Made by a program: the position numbers and the translations under genes. A DNA stretch of 34,816 nucleotides from IMG/VR virus record IMGVR_UViG_3300042868_010225, positions 1 through 34,816 of that record; one strand, given 5' to 3'. This stretch comes from a virus. This document shows positions 21,801 through 28,397 of this stretch, one piece after another. Under the pieces are notes generated by a model that was given only the letters and a program-made list of their open reading frames with translations, was not told the DNA's origin and did no database searches. Positions within the stretch are counted from its first letter, which is position 1. Every line of letters begins with the position of its first letter.

Positions 21801-22448
21801 GGAACTGGAACTGTTACTGCTAATGGATTTAACGGAGGTAGTGAGAGTTTTGAGTATATCGCAATAAGTTCTAGTTCAAGTAGTGATGCGCTTAGTAGAT
21901 TAGACAATTCAGCAACTAGAGATAATTTATTGGGTGCTACCGAGTTTACATATACTATGCTTGCAAATGCAACATATTATGTAGCAATTATGGATAATGT
22001 AGGTAATAAAGGAGTAAGTTCTGGAGCGGTTGTAAATTGTGTTACAACTACAACTACAAGTACTACAACTACAACCACAACGGCTGCAACTACAACAACT
22101 ACTAGTACTACAACTACTACAACTACTTTAGGTTATGCTTTTGTTGACATTGCTAACAACACGGCTGGTACTGACATTACAAATATAACTGTTGGCGGAG
22201 TGCAAGTAGACGGAGCAGTTTTCCCAATTGTAGCGGGTGATGGCGCAAGTGCTACAACAACTGAAACCGGTGCATCTAAAACCATAGTTGTATCTTACAC
22301 AAATATAAGCAACGATTCTGTTGAAGTAATTGATACTGCATCAAATCTTAATTGTGCAAGTGCAACGTCAACAAGTAGGTCATTTGCTGGACAAGTTGTA
22401 AGCGATGGCGGTACATTATCAATCCAAATGTTTGACGGATCATGCTAA
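18885..22448 (+). CDS. Large tail protein with four threonine-rich linkers
   Basis: 1187 residues. Residues 1-695 form a tail-tip-like part; the N-terminus has LDLTQGLSNQITYAIDDL and STAFTKTIVLPGTANNNKLL, typical of Bacteroidota phage tail or baseplate proteins. The rest is a chain of four small domains (about 80-106 residues, some Cys-rich, e.g. DEIDCSNCSVVAADQ) separated by poly-Thr/Ser tracts at about 696-714, 809-852, 930-956 and 1053-1082. This is a bead-and-linker design suited to extended receptor-binding arms. The Thr tracts could be O-glycosylated; a glycosyltransferase gene follows directly. Confidence 0.75.
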   Translation: MTRIFIEGYELDLTQGLSNQITYAIDDLQNLDSKSTAFTKTIVLPGTANNNKLLGNIFEFNNANFFNESDQNVLANFNASVRANARIEVDGLQIMKGTLRLLEIIHVDGAIEYECAIFGELGGFISALGNLRLEDLDFSDYNHNYNVDNITASWEASGSRGTNNSAAYGSGYYYPLIDYGADSTNKIDFKLNAFRPSFFAKEYIDKMFQDANYTYTSTFLNSTFFKSLLIPNNQKEFSKKSSIAFKVLNEGDFYTNESGGNVPIGFSTTTTLGNFNVNGTYDLFTYNTSTVLTGSLNLTLKGSIVYGTPIGIVSFKVLKNGVVIHTQNTTATTFDLSIVINEVSFTLNDTLQIAWSGSYREDTYFTELTIDSGSVTINSVAIYVPFNHDDPITVNDTIPKGIFLKDFFTSIMKMFNLLVYEDKFTTNNLIIEPYKDFFTNERIDWSNKLDRSKPIKLKPMSELNARYYKLKYAQDNDFYNENYRKAFNEGYADRIYDTAYEFSKDSEDVSIIFAPSVLYKATGTDKTYPTIYKKSNNNAAEDRMDSVIRIGMVKKITDVANWRIQKQDGSGNWSGILNAFGYFGHLNDPNTPTIDLNFGAPLEIYFTNSSYPSANLFNTYYSQYMSEITDKDSRLLTGFFDLTNIDIFNLDFAKYIFLQGGLYKLIKVYDYSAETNDTTKVDLLRVIDAITAEVGPTTTTTTTTTSTTTTTTTLATFIASYSEVSAYDVCNNVCPNPARPVETFTILAGGNSLCTATELTSPGIVSGDIGPSFWVSDCTGTSRQFIVILESGVYVAIWAEETCQTCPSVTTTTTSTTTTTTTAAPTTTTSTTTTTTTAAPTTTTSTTTTTTTDPYDYYIADEIDCSNCSVVAADQRVSFPTGTSVTLNRYYRYVGFDNDFTYYVKSATTAGGAVLLELPSYTTCNAACGNTTTTSTTTTTTTAATTTTSTTTTTTTYAPIALSATPGCTGGAGTGTVTANGFNGGSESFEYIAISSSSSSDALSRLDNSATRDNLLGATEFTYTMLANATYYVAIMDNVGNKGVSSGAVVNCVTTTTTSTTTTTTTAATTTTTSTTTTTTTLGYAFVDIANNTAGTDITNITVGGVQVDGAVFPIVAGDGASATTTETGASKTIVVSYTNISNDSVEVIDTASNLNCASATSTSRSFAGQVVSDGGTLSIQMFDGSC
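20971..22130 (+). repeat. Four ACN-repeat threonine tracts
   Basis: Imperfect ACN trinucleotide repeats at 20971-21025, 21311-21440, 21673-21752 and 22042-22130 encode runs such as T7-S-T7, with AAP inserts in the second. Codons ACA, ACT and ACG are mixed, which keeps the amino acid constant while interrupting long identical DNA repeats. The tracts are similar enough to recombine, so domain number may vary between isolates. Confidence 0.9.
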
Positions 22449-22461
22449 TAAAAAAAACAAT

Positions 22462-23427
22462 ATGATATACATTTGCACACAACCTAAGATACTTTATTAC
22501 GCATGGCACCTGGAAGTTATGCTCACCAACTTTAAGTCGGTGGGCATACCCGATGATAAAATTCATGTTTTGTTATCGGTAAGTAAAGACCAAAACGATA
22601 GGACAAATTGGCCCGAAACAAAAGCAATGTATGAAAGGCTAAAAGAAAAGTTTAACACAATAGCTTTTTTTGAGTACACCGATACAAGGGTGATGCCTAA
22701 TTATATTCCTAGCGTTATTATGAATGCCGTAAAGCACCACTATAAAGCTTACCCATATCTGCAAAATGAAAATGTATTTTTACACGATTGCGATATGATA
22801 TTCACTAAGCCGGTAGACTTTAGCGACCTAGAGCAAGATGATACATGTTATGTAAGCGACTCTAAAAGTTTTGTTTGGAGTGATTACATTCTAGAAAAAG
22901 GACAAGACCTTTACGAAGACATGTGCGATATTGTAGGCCTAGATTATAGCGTGCCAATAAAGCACCGATTACATAGCGGAGGCTCCCAATATATATTTAA
23001 AAAAACCGACTTTAGATTTTGGCAAAAAGTAGAAAGCGATAGCGTTGCTTTGTTTGATTACTTCCAAAAGAGCGAGCCGTTAAGAGTACAAAATAATCCA
23101 AGTTACTACGGCATCCAGCAATTTACGGCGGGCATGTGGGGTATGCTTTGGAATTGTTGGTACTACGACCTAGATGTAAAAATAACCGATAGGCTTGATT
23201 TTTGTTGGGGTACCGACCCAATAGAAAAATGGAGCAAGTGCGATATTTTCCATAATTCTGGGGTGACTTACGATATTGGTAAAAATCATAATATATTTTA
23301 CAAAGGAGGTTATACCGACAAATTACCTTATGATGATGTAATGAACACCGAATACAATGAGGCCTTTGGGTCTTATAATTATACTAACCTAATAAGACAA
23401 GTAGCACAAAACACTTGTTTAAAATAA
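22462..23427 (+). CDS. Glycosyltransferase-like protein (GT-A, DxD)
   Basis: 321 residues from ATG 22462, chosen because it lies 13 bases after the tail gene stop and gives the strand-forming start MIYICTQPKILYYAW. It contains NENVFLHDCDMIFTKPVDF (103-120): the DCD (109-111) is a DxD metal/nucleotide-sugar motif. Later segments HRLHSGGSQYIFKK and SKCDIFHNSGVTYDIGK are like acceptor and catalytic loops of processive or galactosyl-type GT-A enzymes. It lies between the Thr-rich tail protein and the tape measure gene. A particle-glycosylating role is inferred. Confidence 0.75.
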   Translation: MIYICTQPKILYYAWHLEVMLTNFKSVGIPDDKIHVLLSVSKDQNDRTNWPETKAMYERLKEKFNTIAFFEYTDTRVMPNYIPSVIMNAVKHHYKAYPYLQNENVFLHDCDMIFTKPVDFSDLEQDDTCYVSDSKSFVWSDYILEKGQDLYEDMCDIVGLDYSVPIKHRLHSGGSQYIFKKTDFRFWQKVESDSVALFDYFQKSEPLRVQNNPSYYGIQQFTAGMWGMLWNCWYYDLDVKITDRLDFCWGTDPIEKWSKCDIFHNSGVTYDIGKNHNIFYKGGYTDKLPYDDVMNTEYNEAFGSYNYTNLIRQVAQNTCLK

Positions 23428-23433
23428 TAACAC

Positions 23434-25017
23434 ATGGCAACTAAAAAGACGCAAGTAGTAGTAGAAATAAAAACGGATTCGACGCAAGCAACCACCGAAG
23501 TCAATAAAACCAAAGACGAGGTCGCCGGTATTGGTAAGGCCGCCGCCGGTAGTATTGCCGAACTTAAAGAACTTAAAAAAGCTTTAAAGCAAGCGGCCGC
23601 TGGTTCCGATGAATTTAAGCAATTATCCGCACAAATTAGAGACGTTGAAGATGGCATTGAAAATGCTAAAGTAGGCGCCAATGATTTTGCCGGTGCTTTA
23701 GAAAATGCTGGTGGGCCGGTTGGAATGCTAGGTAAAGGAATAAGACAACTAGAAATATTTACCTCTTCATGGGGTGCCGCTTTAAAGGCTACGGGTGTTG
23801 GTTTACTTGTTGGCTTAGTTGGCGCACTTGCCGCCGCGTTTGCTAAGAACGAAAGCGCAATGAAAAAGCTTGATCCTATTATTACTCAATTTGGTAGGAT
23901 ACTTAATGGGATTTTAAGAGCAATGGAGCCGTTAATTAATGCATTCATAGAATTTGCAGAAAAGGCTTTGCCTTATGTTAGCAAAGGTTTTGAAGTTGCA
24001 TATAGTGCTTTAAGTTCATTCTTGCAAGGCGTTGGCTTGGTAGGCTCTGCGGTTAAAAAGTTTATAAGCGGTGATTTTGCCGGCGCTTGGGATGACGCAA
24101 AAAAATCCGTTACCGAATTTGGTACAAGATACGAAGAGTCAAACAAAAGATTTATAGAAGGCACAAAAGAATTAACCGATGCTGAAAAAGAAGAACAAGC
24201 AACTAGGCTAGCTAACCAAAAAGCGGCAAATGAAAAAGCAGCCGCAGAGCGTAAAGCAGCCTTAGAAAAAAAGATTGCCGAAGAGGAAAAGGAGCGCGAG
24301 CGTAATCGTAAAAGCATACAAGAACAAAACGATTTTGATTTAGAATTGCAGCAAAGGTTAATGCAAATTGAAGATGAAAAAGCAGCTAAAGAAACCGCTA
24401 GACTAGAAAAAGCCGCTGCTGAAGCTAAAGCTTATGCAGACTTTGATACTAAATTACAACAAGATTTATTAAGAGTAGAAGAAGAAGCTACTGCTAAAAA
24501 AATATTACTTGCAGATGCGGAGTTGCAAGCAAAGCTAGCACTAGCTAACGCAATTGGTAATATCGCTAGTGGGTTATCTACATTATTTGAAAAAGGTACT
24601 ACCGCATCAAAAATTGCGGGACTTGCAGAAATAGCAATAGGCACCGGAGTTGGATTTATACAAGGTTTAGATATTGCACAAAAAGGAGCAAAAGCAACCG
24701 GCCCAGCCGCACCTTTTGCATTTCCTATTTTTTATGCTTCTCAAATTGCCGCAGTACTTGCCGCAGCTAGCAGAGCAAAAAGCGTAATGACTCAAGTAAA
24801 AGGTAGCGGCGGGCCTTCGTTTAATGTGTCGGCTCCAGCTATTCCAAGAGTTAATTCTACTGCACCTTTAGCCGCGCAAGCAAGCACTACAACCTTAAAC
24901 CAAGCGCAAGTTAACCAAATAGGCAACGTGGCGGCAAGGGCCTTTGTAGTTGAAAGCGACGTAAGCGGTAACCAAGAACGCATCCAAAGACTTAACCGCG
25001 CGGCTAGAATTAATTAA
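23434..25017 (+). CDS. Tail tape measure protein
   Basis: 527 residues, Ala/Lys-rich and helical. There is an N-terminal coiled coil (about 15-75), hydrophobic segments at about 113-136 (ALKATGVGLLVGLVGALAAAF) and 388-440, and a long charged coiled coil at about 245-350 with many AEEEKERER-type heptads. This is the usual plan of tape measure proteins, which fix tail length and help DNA pass the membrane. At about 1.5 angstrom per residue the tail would be about 80 nm, short for a siphovirus. It starts six bases after the glycosyltransferase stop. Confidence 0.85.
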   Translation: MATKKTQVVVEIKTDSTQATTEVNKTKDEVAGIGKAAAGSIAELKELKKALKQAAAGSDEFKQLSAQIRDVEDGIENAKVGANDFAGALENAGGPVGMLGKGIRQLEIFTSSWGAALKATGVGLLVGLVGALAAAFAKNESAMKKLDPIITQFGRILNGILRAMEPLINAFIEFAEKALPYVSKGFEVAYSALSSFLQGVGLVGSAVKKFISGDFAGAWDDAKKSVTEFGTRYEESNKRFIEGTKELTDAEKEEQATRLANQKAANEKAAAERKAALEKKIAEEEKERERNRKSIQEQNDFDLELQQRLMQIEDEKAAKETARLEKAAAEAKAYADFDTKLQQDLLRVEEEATAKKILLADAELQAKLALANAIGNIASGLSTLFEKGTTASKIAGLAEIAIGTGVGFIQGLDIAQKGAKATGPAAPFAFPIFYASQIAAVLAAASRAKSVMTQVKGSGGPSFNVSAPAIPRVNSTAPLAAQASTTTLNQAQVNQIGNVAARAFVVESDVSGNQERIQRLNRAARIN

Positions 25018-25052
25018 AAGTACATAAACTAGAAAAAAGATATTTATTAAAT

Positions 25053-25802
25053 ATGGACTTACCTATTTACGAACTTAAGATTCAAGAAGATTTGCAAGAC
25101 GATGCCGAGGTATCGTTTATTGCACTTGTAGACAAGCCGGCAATCCAACGTGACTTTGTAGCCTTTAGCCAAGATTTTATTAACCCAACTAAAGGCGAAG
25201 GCAAAGACGCGTTTTTACCAAGGTGCATAAGCTATGTGATTAACGAAGGCAAAGAAAGCGAGCAAGCCGTAGCTATTTGCAATTCAATTTGGGAGCAGCA
25301 TTTTGCAAATGATAAGCCTAAGCTTAATTTTGCTATCCAGGACGAAGACAAACACATTATAAGCGGGCCATTGATGCTTGCCGATAAGCCTATTTATAGA
25401 AACAATAAAAAGTTTGGCGAACACTTTGTAACCTTTAGCGCAGAAACTATTAAAGACATAGCTATTAAGTTTAGCAAGAAAGGCTACCAAGGTAATGTTA
25501 ACTTGATGCACGATCAAGATATGCAGCTTGACGGCTTAATTATGTTTGAAAGTTTTATTGTTGACAAAGCTAGAGGCATACACCCAATGGCGGGTTTTGA
25601 AGACGCAAAAGACGGAAGCTGGTTCGGTAGCTTTTATGTAGAAAACGAACAAGCATGGAATTTAATTAAACAAGGCAAAGTAAAGGGCTTTAGCGTTGAG
25701 GGTTACTTTGAATACCCTAGCGAAAAGAAGGCTCCAACCTATGCCGAACAAAAGCTAGCAGAACTAGCAGAGTTATTAAAAGTACCTTTAACACTTAAAT
25801 AA
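25053..25802 (+). CDS. Prohead protease, XkdF-like serine protease
   Basis: 249 residues. It has GPLMLADKPIYRNN (105-118), FVTFSAETIKDIA, NVNLMHDQ (His153) and KGFSVEGYFEY (Ser214), the pattern of the XkdF-like prohead serine proteases that trim the scaffold and capsid protein. Unusually, residues 41-90 form an insert with FLPRCISYVINEGKESEQAVAIC-type spacing (two Cys, AIC-x-SIW), a small domain seen in other phage proteins from memory. It comes before the scaffold and major capsid genes, as expected for its job. Confidence 0.85.
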   Translation: MDLPIYELKIQEDLQDDAEVSFIALVDKPAIQRDFVAFSQDFINPTKGEGKDAFLPRCISYVINEGKESEQAVAICNSIWEQHFANDKPKLNFAIQDEDKHIISGPLMLADKPIYRNNKKFGEHFVTFSAETIKDIAIKFSKKGYQGNVNLMHDQDMQLDGLIMFESFIVDKARGIHPMAGFEDAKDGSWFGSFYVENEQAWNLIKQGKVKGFSVEGYFEYPSEKKAPTYAEQKLAELAELLKVPLTLK

Positions 25803-25813
25803 TATATATAAAC

Positions 25814-26398
25814 ATGGAACAAGCACAAAACATTCTAAACAAAGTTTCTATGTTCTTCGCAGAACTAGTAGGAAACGAACAAATGCCAATGCCTAGCGGC
25901 GAAGTGGCGGCTCCAGTTAAAATGATGGAAGCTAAATTAAAAGACGGAACAGTAGTTGAAGTTACCGAACTAGCAGTAGGCGGTATTGTAACTATTGAAG
26001 GCGTACCGGCACCAGTTGGCGAACACACACTTGAAAGCGGTGAAGTTATTGTTTTAGGCGATAATGGAGCAATCATGGAAATTAAGCCAAAGATGGAAGA
26101 AGTAGAAGTAGAAGTTGAAGCTAAGAAAGAAGAAGAAGATATGAGCGCAAAGTTTGCTGCTTTTGAATCTGCAACTAACGAAAAATTCACTGCTTACGAA
26201 AACAAATTTGCTCAATACGAAGCTAAACTTGGTCAAGCAAATAAAGTAATTGAAGGCCTTATGCAAATTAGCAAAATGCTAGTTGAGGCACCTCAAAGCG
26301 CACCGGATGCTGGTGTTAAAACAAGCAATGCTTTTGCAACTGAAAAATTAGACGCTAAAGCAGAGTTTGAAAAATTTTCTAAATCAATTTGTTCATAA
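25814..26398 (+). CDS. Capsid scaffold protein
   Basis: 194 residues, acidic and low in complexity. There is a beta-rich N-terminal section (LKDGTVVEVTELAVGGIVTI), an extremely acidic stretch (EVEVEVEAKKEEEDM, about 95-112), then a coiled coil (about 112-160) and a charged C-terminus ending SKSICS. It lies between the prohead protease and the major capsid protein, as scaffold genes do, and the composition fits a protein that is removed from the prohead. A major-capsid accessory role is the main alternative. Confidence 0.7.
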   Translation: MEQAQNILNKVSMFFAELVGNEQMPMPSGEVAAPVKMMEAKLKDGTVVEVTELAVGGIVTIEGVPAPVGEHTLESGEVIVLGDNGAIMEIKPKMEEVEVEVEAKKEEEDMSAKFAAFESATNEKFTAYENKFAQYEAKLGQANKVIEGLMQISKMLVEAPQSAPDAGVKTSNAFATEKLDAKAEFEKFSKSICS

Positions 26399-26415
26399 AC
26401 TAAAAATTAAATAAA

Positions 26416-27375
26416 ATGGCATTATCATTCAGCGGCATAAGTGCATATACTAAACAAGACATTGCACCCTTATTGACCGAAGCGGTTTTCTCCGCAAAAA
26501 CACAAACTTTGTTAAAGCAAGGTGGTATATTATTACCTAAAACAAAGTCTAGCGTTGCAGTACCTAAATTAGCTACTAACGCAAACTTCCAAGCTGATGC
26601 TTGTGGTTGGAACGCAAGTGGTACAACTACTTTGTCTCAAGCTACTGTTACAGTTGGTAAAATCAAAATCGAAGAAGCAATTTGCCCTAAAGATTTTGAA
26701 GCTTACTTCACTCAAGAAGCTTTAAGAGCGGGTTCTACTTACGAAGATTTTGGATGGGCTGAATTCCAAACTAAGTTTGCAGAGCAAAAAAATAAGATGA
26801 TCGCTAAGCAATTAGAGGTTGGCATTTGGCAAGGTGATACTGATTCAGCTAGCGAAAACTTAAAGCGTTTCAATGGTTTAATCAAGTTAATCGATGCTGG
26901 TTCTCCGGTTGATGCTAACGTATCTGGTTTTGTATCTGGTGCGCCTATTTCTACTTTGACTCAAAATAACATTGTATCTGCTTTACAAGGTGTATACAAA
27001 GCTATCCCAGTTGAAATTGTAGACGCTGACGATTTACATATTTTCGTTGGACATGATGCTTACAGATTAGCAGTTTTAGCTTACCAAGCATTAAACCTTT
27101 ACAACTACCAAATTGATGCTGATTCTAATGGTATGTTTGTTATCCCAGGAACTAACGCTAAGTTAGTAGCGGTTAACGGATTGAACGGAACTGGTGACAT
27201 GTACGCTACAACTTTGTCTAACATTGCTATGGCGTTTGACTTAGAAGCAGAAGAAGATAATTACACTATCTGGTATTCTAAAGACAACAACGAAGTTCGT
27301 TATAGAGTAGCATTTAAATTAGGGGTTAACGTAGCTTACACACAATTCTGTGTTAAGTTCAAGTCAACTATCTAA
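26416..27375 (+). CDS. Major capsid protein
   Basis: 319 residues, beginning MALSFSGISAYTKQDIAPLL. Segments VPKLATNANFQADACGW, TVGKIKIEEAICPKDFEAYF, TFEEQKN-like helix, DADDLHIFVGHDAYRLAVLA and a C-terminal beta region (IWYSKDNNEVRYRVAFKLGVNVAY) fit an HK97-like capsid fold. Codon use differs from its neighbours (many GGT, GCT, TCT and AAC codons; few AGC), the pattern of a highly expressed gene. It is followed by a strong terminator. Scaffold and protease genes precede it. Confidence 0.85.
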   Translation: MALSFSGISAYTKQDIAPLLTEAVFSAKTQTLLKQGGILLPKTKSSVAVPKLATNANFQADACGWNASGTTTLSQATVTVGKIKIEEAICPKDFEAYFTQEALRAGSTYEDFGWAEFQTKFAEQKNKMIAKQLEVGIWQGDTDSASENLKRFNGLIKLIDAGSPVDANVSGFVSGAPISTLTQNNIVSALQGVYKAIPVEIVDADDLHIFVGHDAYRLAVLAYQALNLYNYQIDADSNGMFVIPGTNAKLVAVNGLNGTGDMYATTLSNIAMAFDLEAEEDNYTIWYSKDNNEVRYRVAFKLGVNVAYTQFCVKFKSTI

Positions 27376-27393
27376 TTTTATAAATAACCAAAG

Positions 27394-27425
27394 AAAGGCG
27401 GTGCAATAAACGCCGCCTTTTTTTT
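27394..27425 (+). terminator. Intrinsic terminator after the major capsid gene
   Basis: AAAGGCGG (27394-27401) pairs perfectly with CCGCCTTT (27413-27420) around an 11-base loop and is followed by a run of eight T (27418-27425). It lies 19 bases after the capsid stop and limits or regulates read-through to the genes behind it. Confidence 0.85.
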
Positions 27426-27437
27426 AAACTTTTTTTT

Positions 27438-27956
27438 ATGCCATGTGCAATAACTAGCGGATATACAATCGATTGCCGCGAAAACATAGGAGGATTGAAA
27501 GCAGTATTTATTGCCGAGTTTGGCAATATTTCTGGCGTTACAGAGGTAAGCGGTTTAGTTACCGGCATTACTAAAGTAGCTGGTAAGCGTTTCTACAAGT
27601 TTGAGGTGCCTCGTGCTACCGCAAATACTAGTTCTAATGCTACTGGATCGGAAGAAAATGGATCATTATTTTATACACACCAAGTAGTATTACCTTTAAA
27701 TAAAAGGGATAGCACTACCGCTAACGTGGTACGTACTTTAGCTAAAGCTAAATTAATGGTTGTAACCTTAGACATGGATGGCAACTACCGCATGTTTGGT
27801 AAGGGTAACGGCCTTTACTTAGCTTCTACCGAGAATGGTAGTGGTACTGCGGCGGGTGATCGTAACGGATACAATATTACCTTGACTGGCGTTGAGCCGG
27901 ATGATTTCTTACAAGTGTCTAATGCAGTAGGCTTGGCGCTTGAGACTGCTGGGTAA
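27438..27956 (+). CDS. Structural protein, possible major tail tube or head decoration protein
   Basis: 172 residues, beta-rich and small-residue-rich (MPCAITSGYTIDCRENIGG, GLVTGITKVAGKRFYKFEVP, DMDGNYRMFGKGNGLYLAS). Proteins of this design, with CxxTSGYTIDC at the N-terminus, recur in Bacteroidota phages. The size and composition fit a tail tube protein or a capsid decoration protein. It is enclosed by a terminator on each side, suggesting its own abundant or tuned transcript. The assignment is inferred. Confidence 0.6.
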   Translation: MPCAITSGYTIDCRENIGGLKAVFIAEFGNISGVTEVSGLVTGITKVAGKRFYKFEVPRATANTSSNATGSEENGSLFYTHQVVLPLNKRDSTTANVVRTLAKAKLMVVTLDMDGNYRMFGKGNGLYLASTENGSGTAAGDRNGYNITLTGVEPDDFLQVSNAVGLALETAG

Positions 27957-27982
27957 TTCTACCTAAGTAGTATTTAATTATG

Positions 27983-28013
27983 CCCTACCTACTTTGTGTG
28001 GGTAGGGTTTTTT
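27983..28013 (+). terminator. Intrinsic terminator after the structural gene at 27438
   Basis: CCCTACC (27983-27989) pairs with GGTAGGG (28001-28007) around an 11-base loop, with six T following (28008-28013). It lies 27 bases after the stop of the preceding gene and 13 bases before the next ATG. Confidence 0.8.
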
Positions 28014-28025
28014 AATTTATAACAA

Positions 28026-28397
28026 ATGTTACATATATATAAAGGGACGAATAATAATTTAATATTTACGGGCTTAGAATTGGCGACATTAACTAACCCA
28101 TATTATTTATTTATTTTCACTAGTGCTACCGAAGAAAATGTTATATTTGTAGGGACTAATATTAGCACCGATGATAGGTATCAAAAAGTCTTAGTTTTGA
28201 ATAGTGTTTTTATTAATAAAGAAAGCGGGACTTGGCGTTACAGAATAAGAGAACAAGCAAGTCCAACTAACACCAATGAGGCCTTAAGTGGTAATATAGT
28301 TGAAGAAGGTTTTATGTATTTGCATGATGCAACTGCATTCCAACCGGTACAATATAACCAACAAGATAACGAATTTAAAACTTACAATGGTGAATAA
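28026..28397 (+). CDS. 123-residue hypothetical structural protein
   Basis: A beta-rich protein (MLHIYKGTNNNLIFTGLELATL, YYLFIFTSATEENVIFVG, TWRYRIREQASPTNTNEA) with no named family. Its domain style (short strands and a WRYRIRE core) resembles small head-tail or fibre proteins of Bacteroidota phages. The stop overlaps the portal start by 11 bases, indicating coupled translation. Confidence 0.65.
   Translation: MLHIYKGTNNNLIFTGLELATLTNPYYLFIFTSATEENVIFVGTNISTDDRYQKVLVLNSVFINKESGTWRYRIREQASPTNTNEALSGNIVEEGFMYLHDATAFQPVQYNQQDNEFKTYNGE

Noticed and set aside
20971-22130. CRISPR array
   Set aside because: The repeated blocks are ACN codon runs in one reading frame encoding threonine, with unequal spacing and protein-coding sequence between them. 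There is no constant palindromic repeat and no cas gene.
25795-26190. 131-codon minus-strand frame opposite the scaffold gene
   Set aside because: It is a Ser/Thr/Pro-rich mirror of the repetitive acidic scaffold codons and has no partner genes on that strand.
28300-28386. N-terminal extension of the portal gene
   Set aside because: The frame is open back to 28300, but the extra residues (MKKVLCICMMQL...) lie fully within the preceding gene and do not resemble portal N-termini. ATG 28387 gives the expected beginning.
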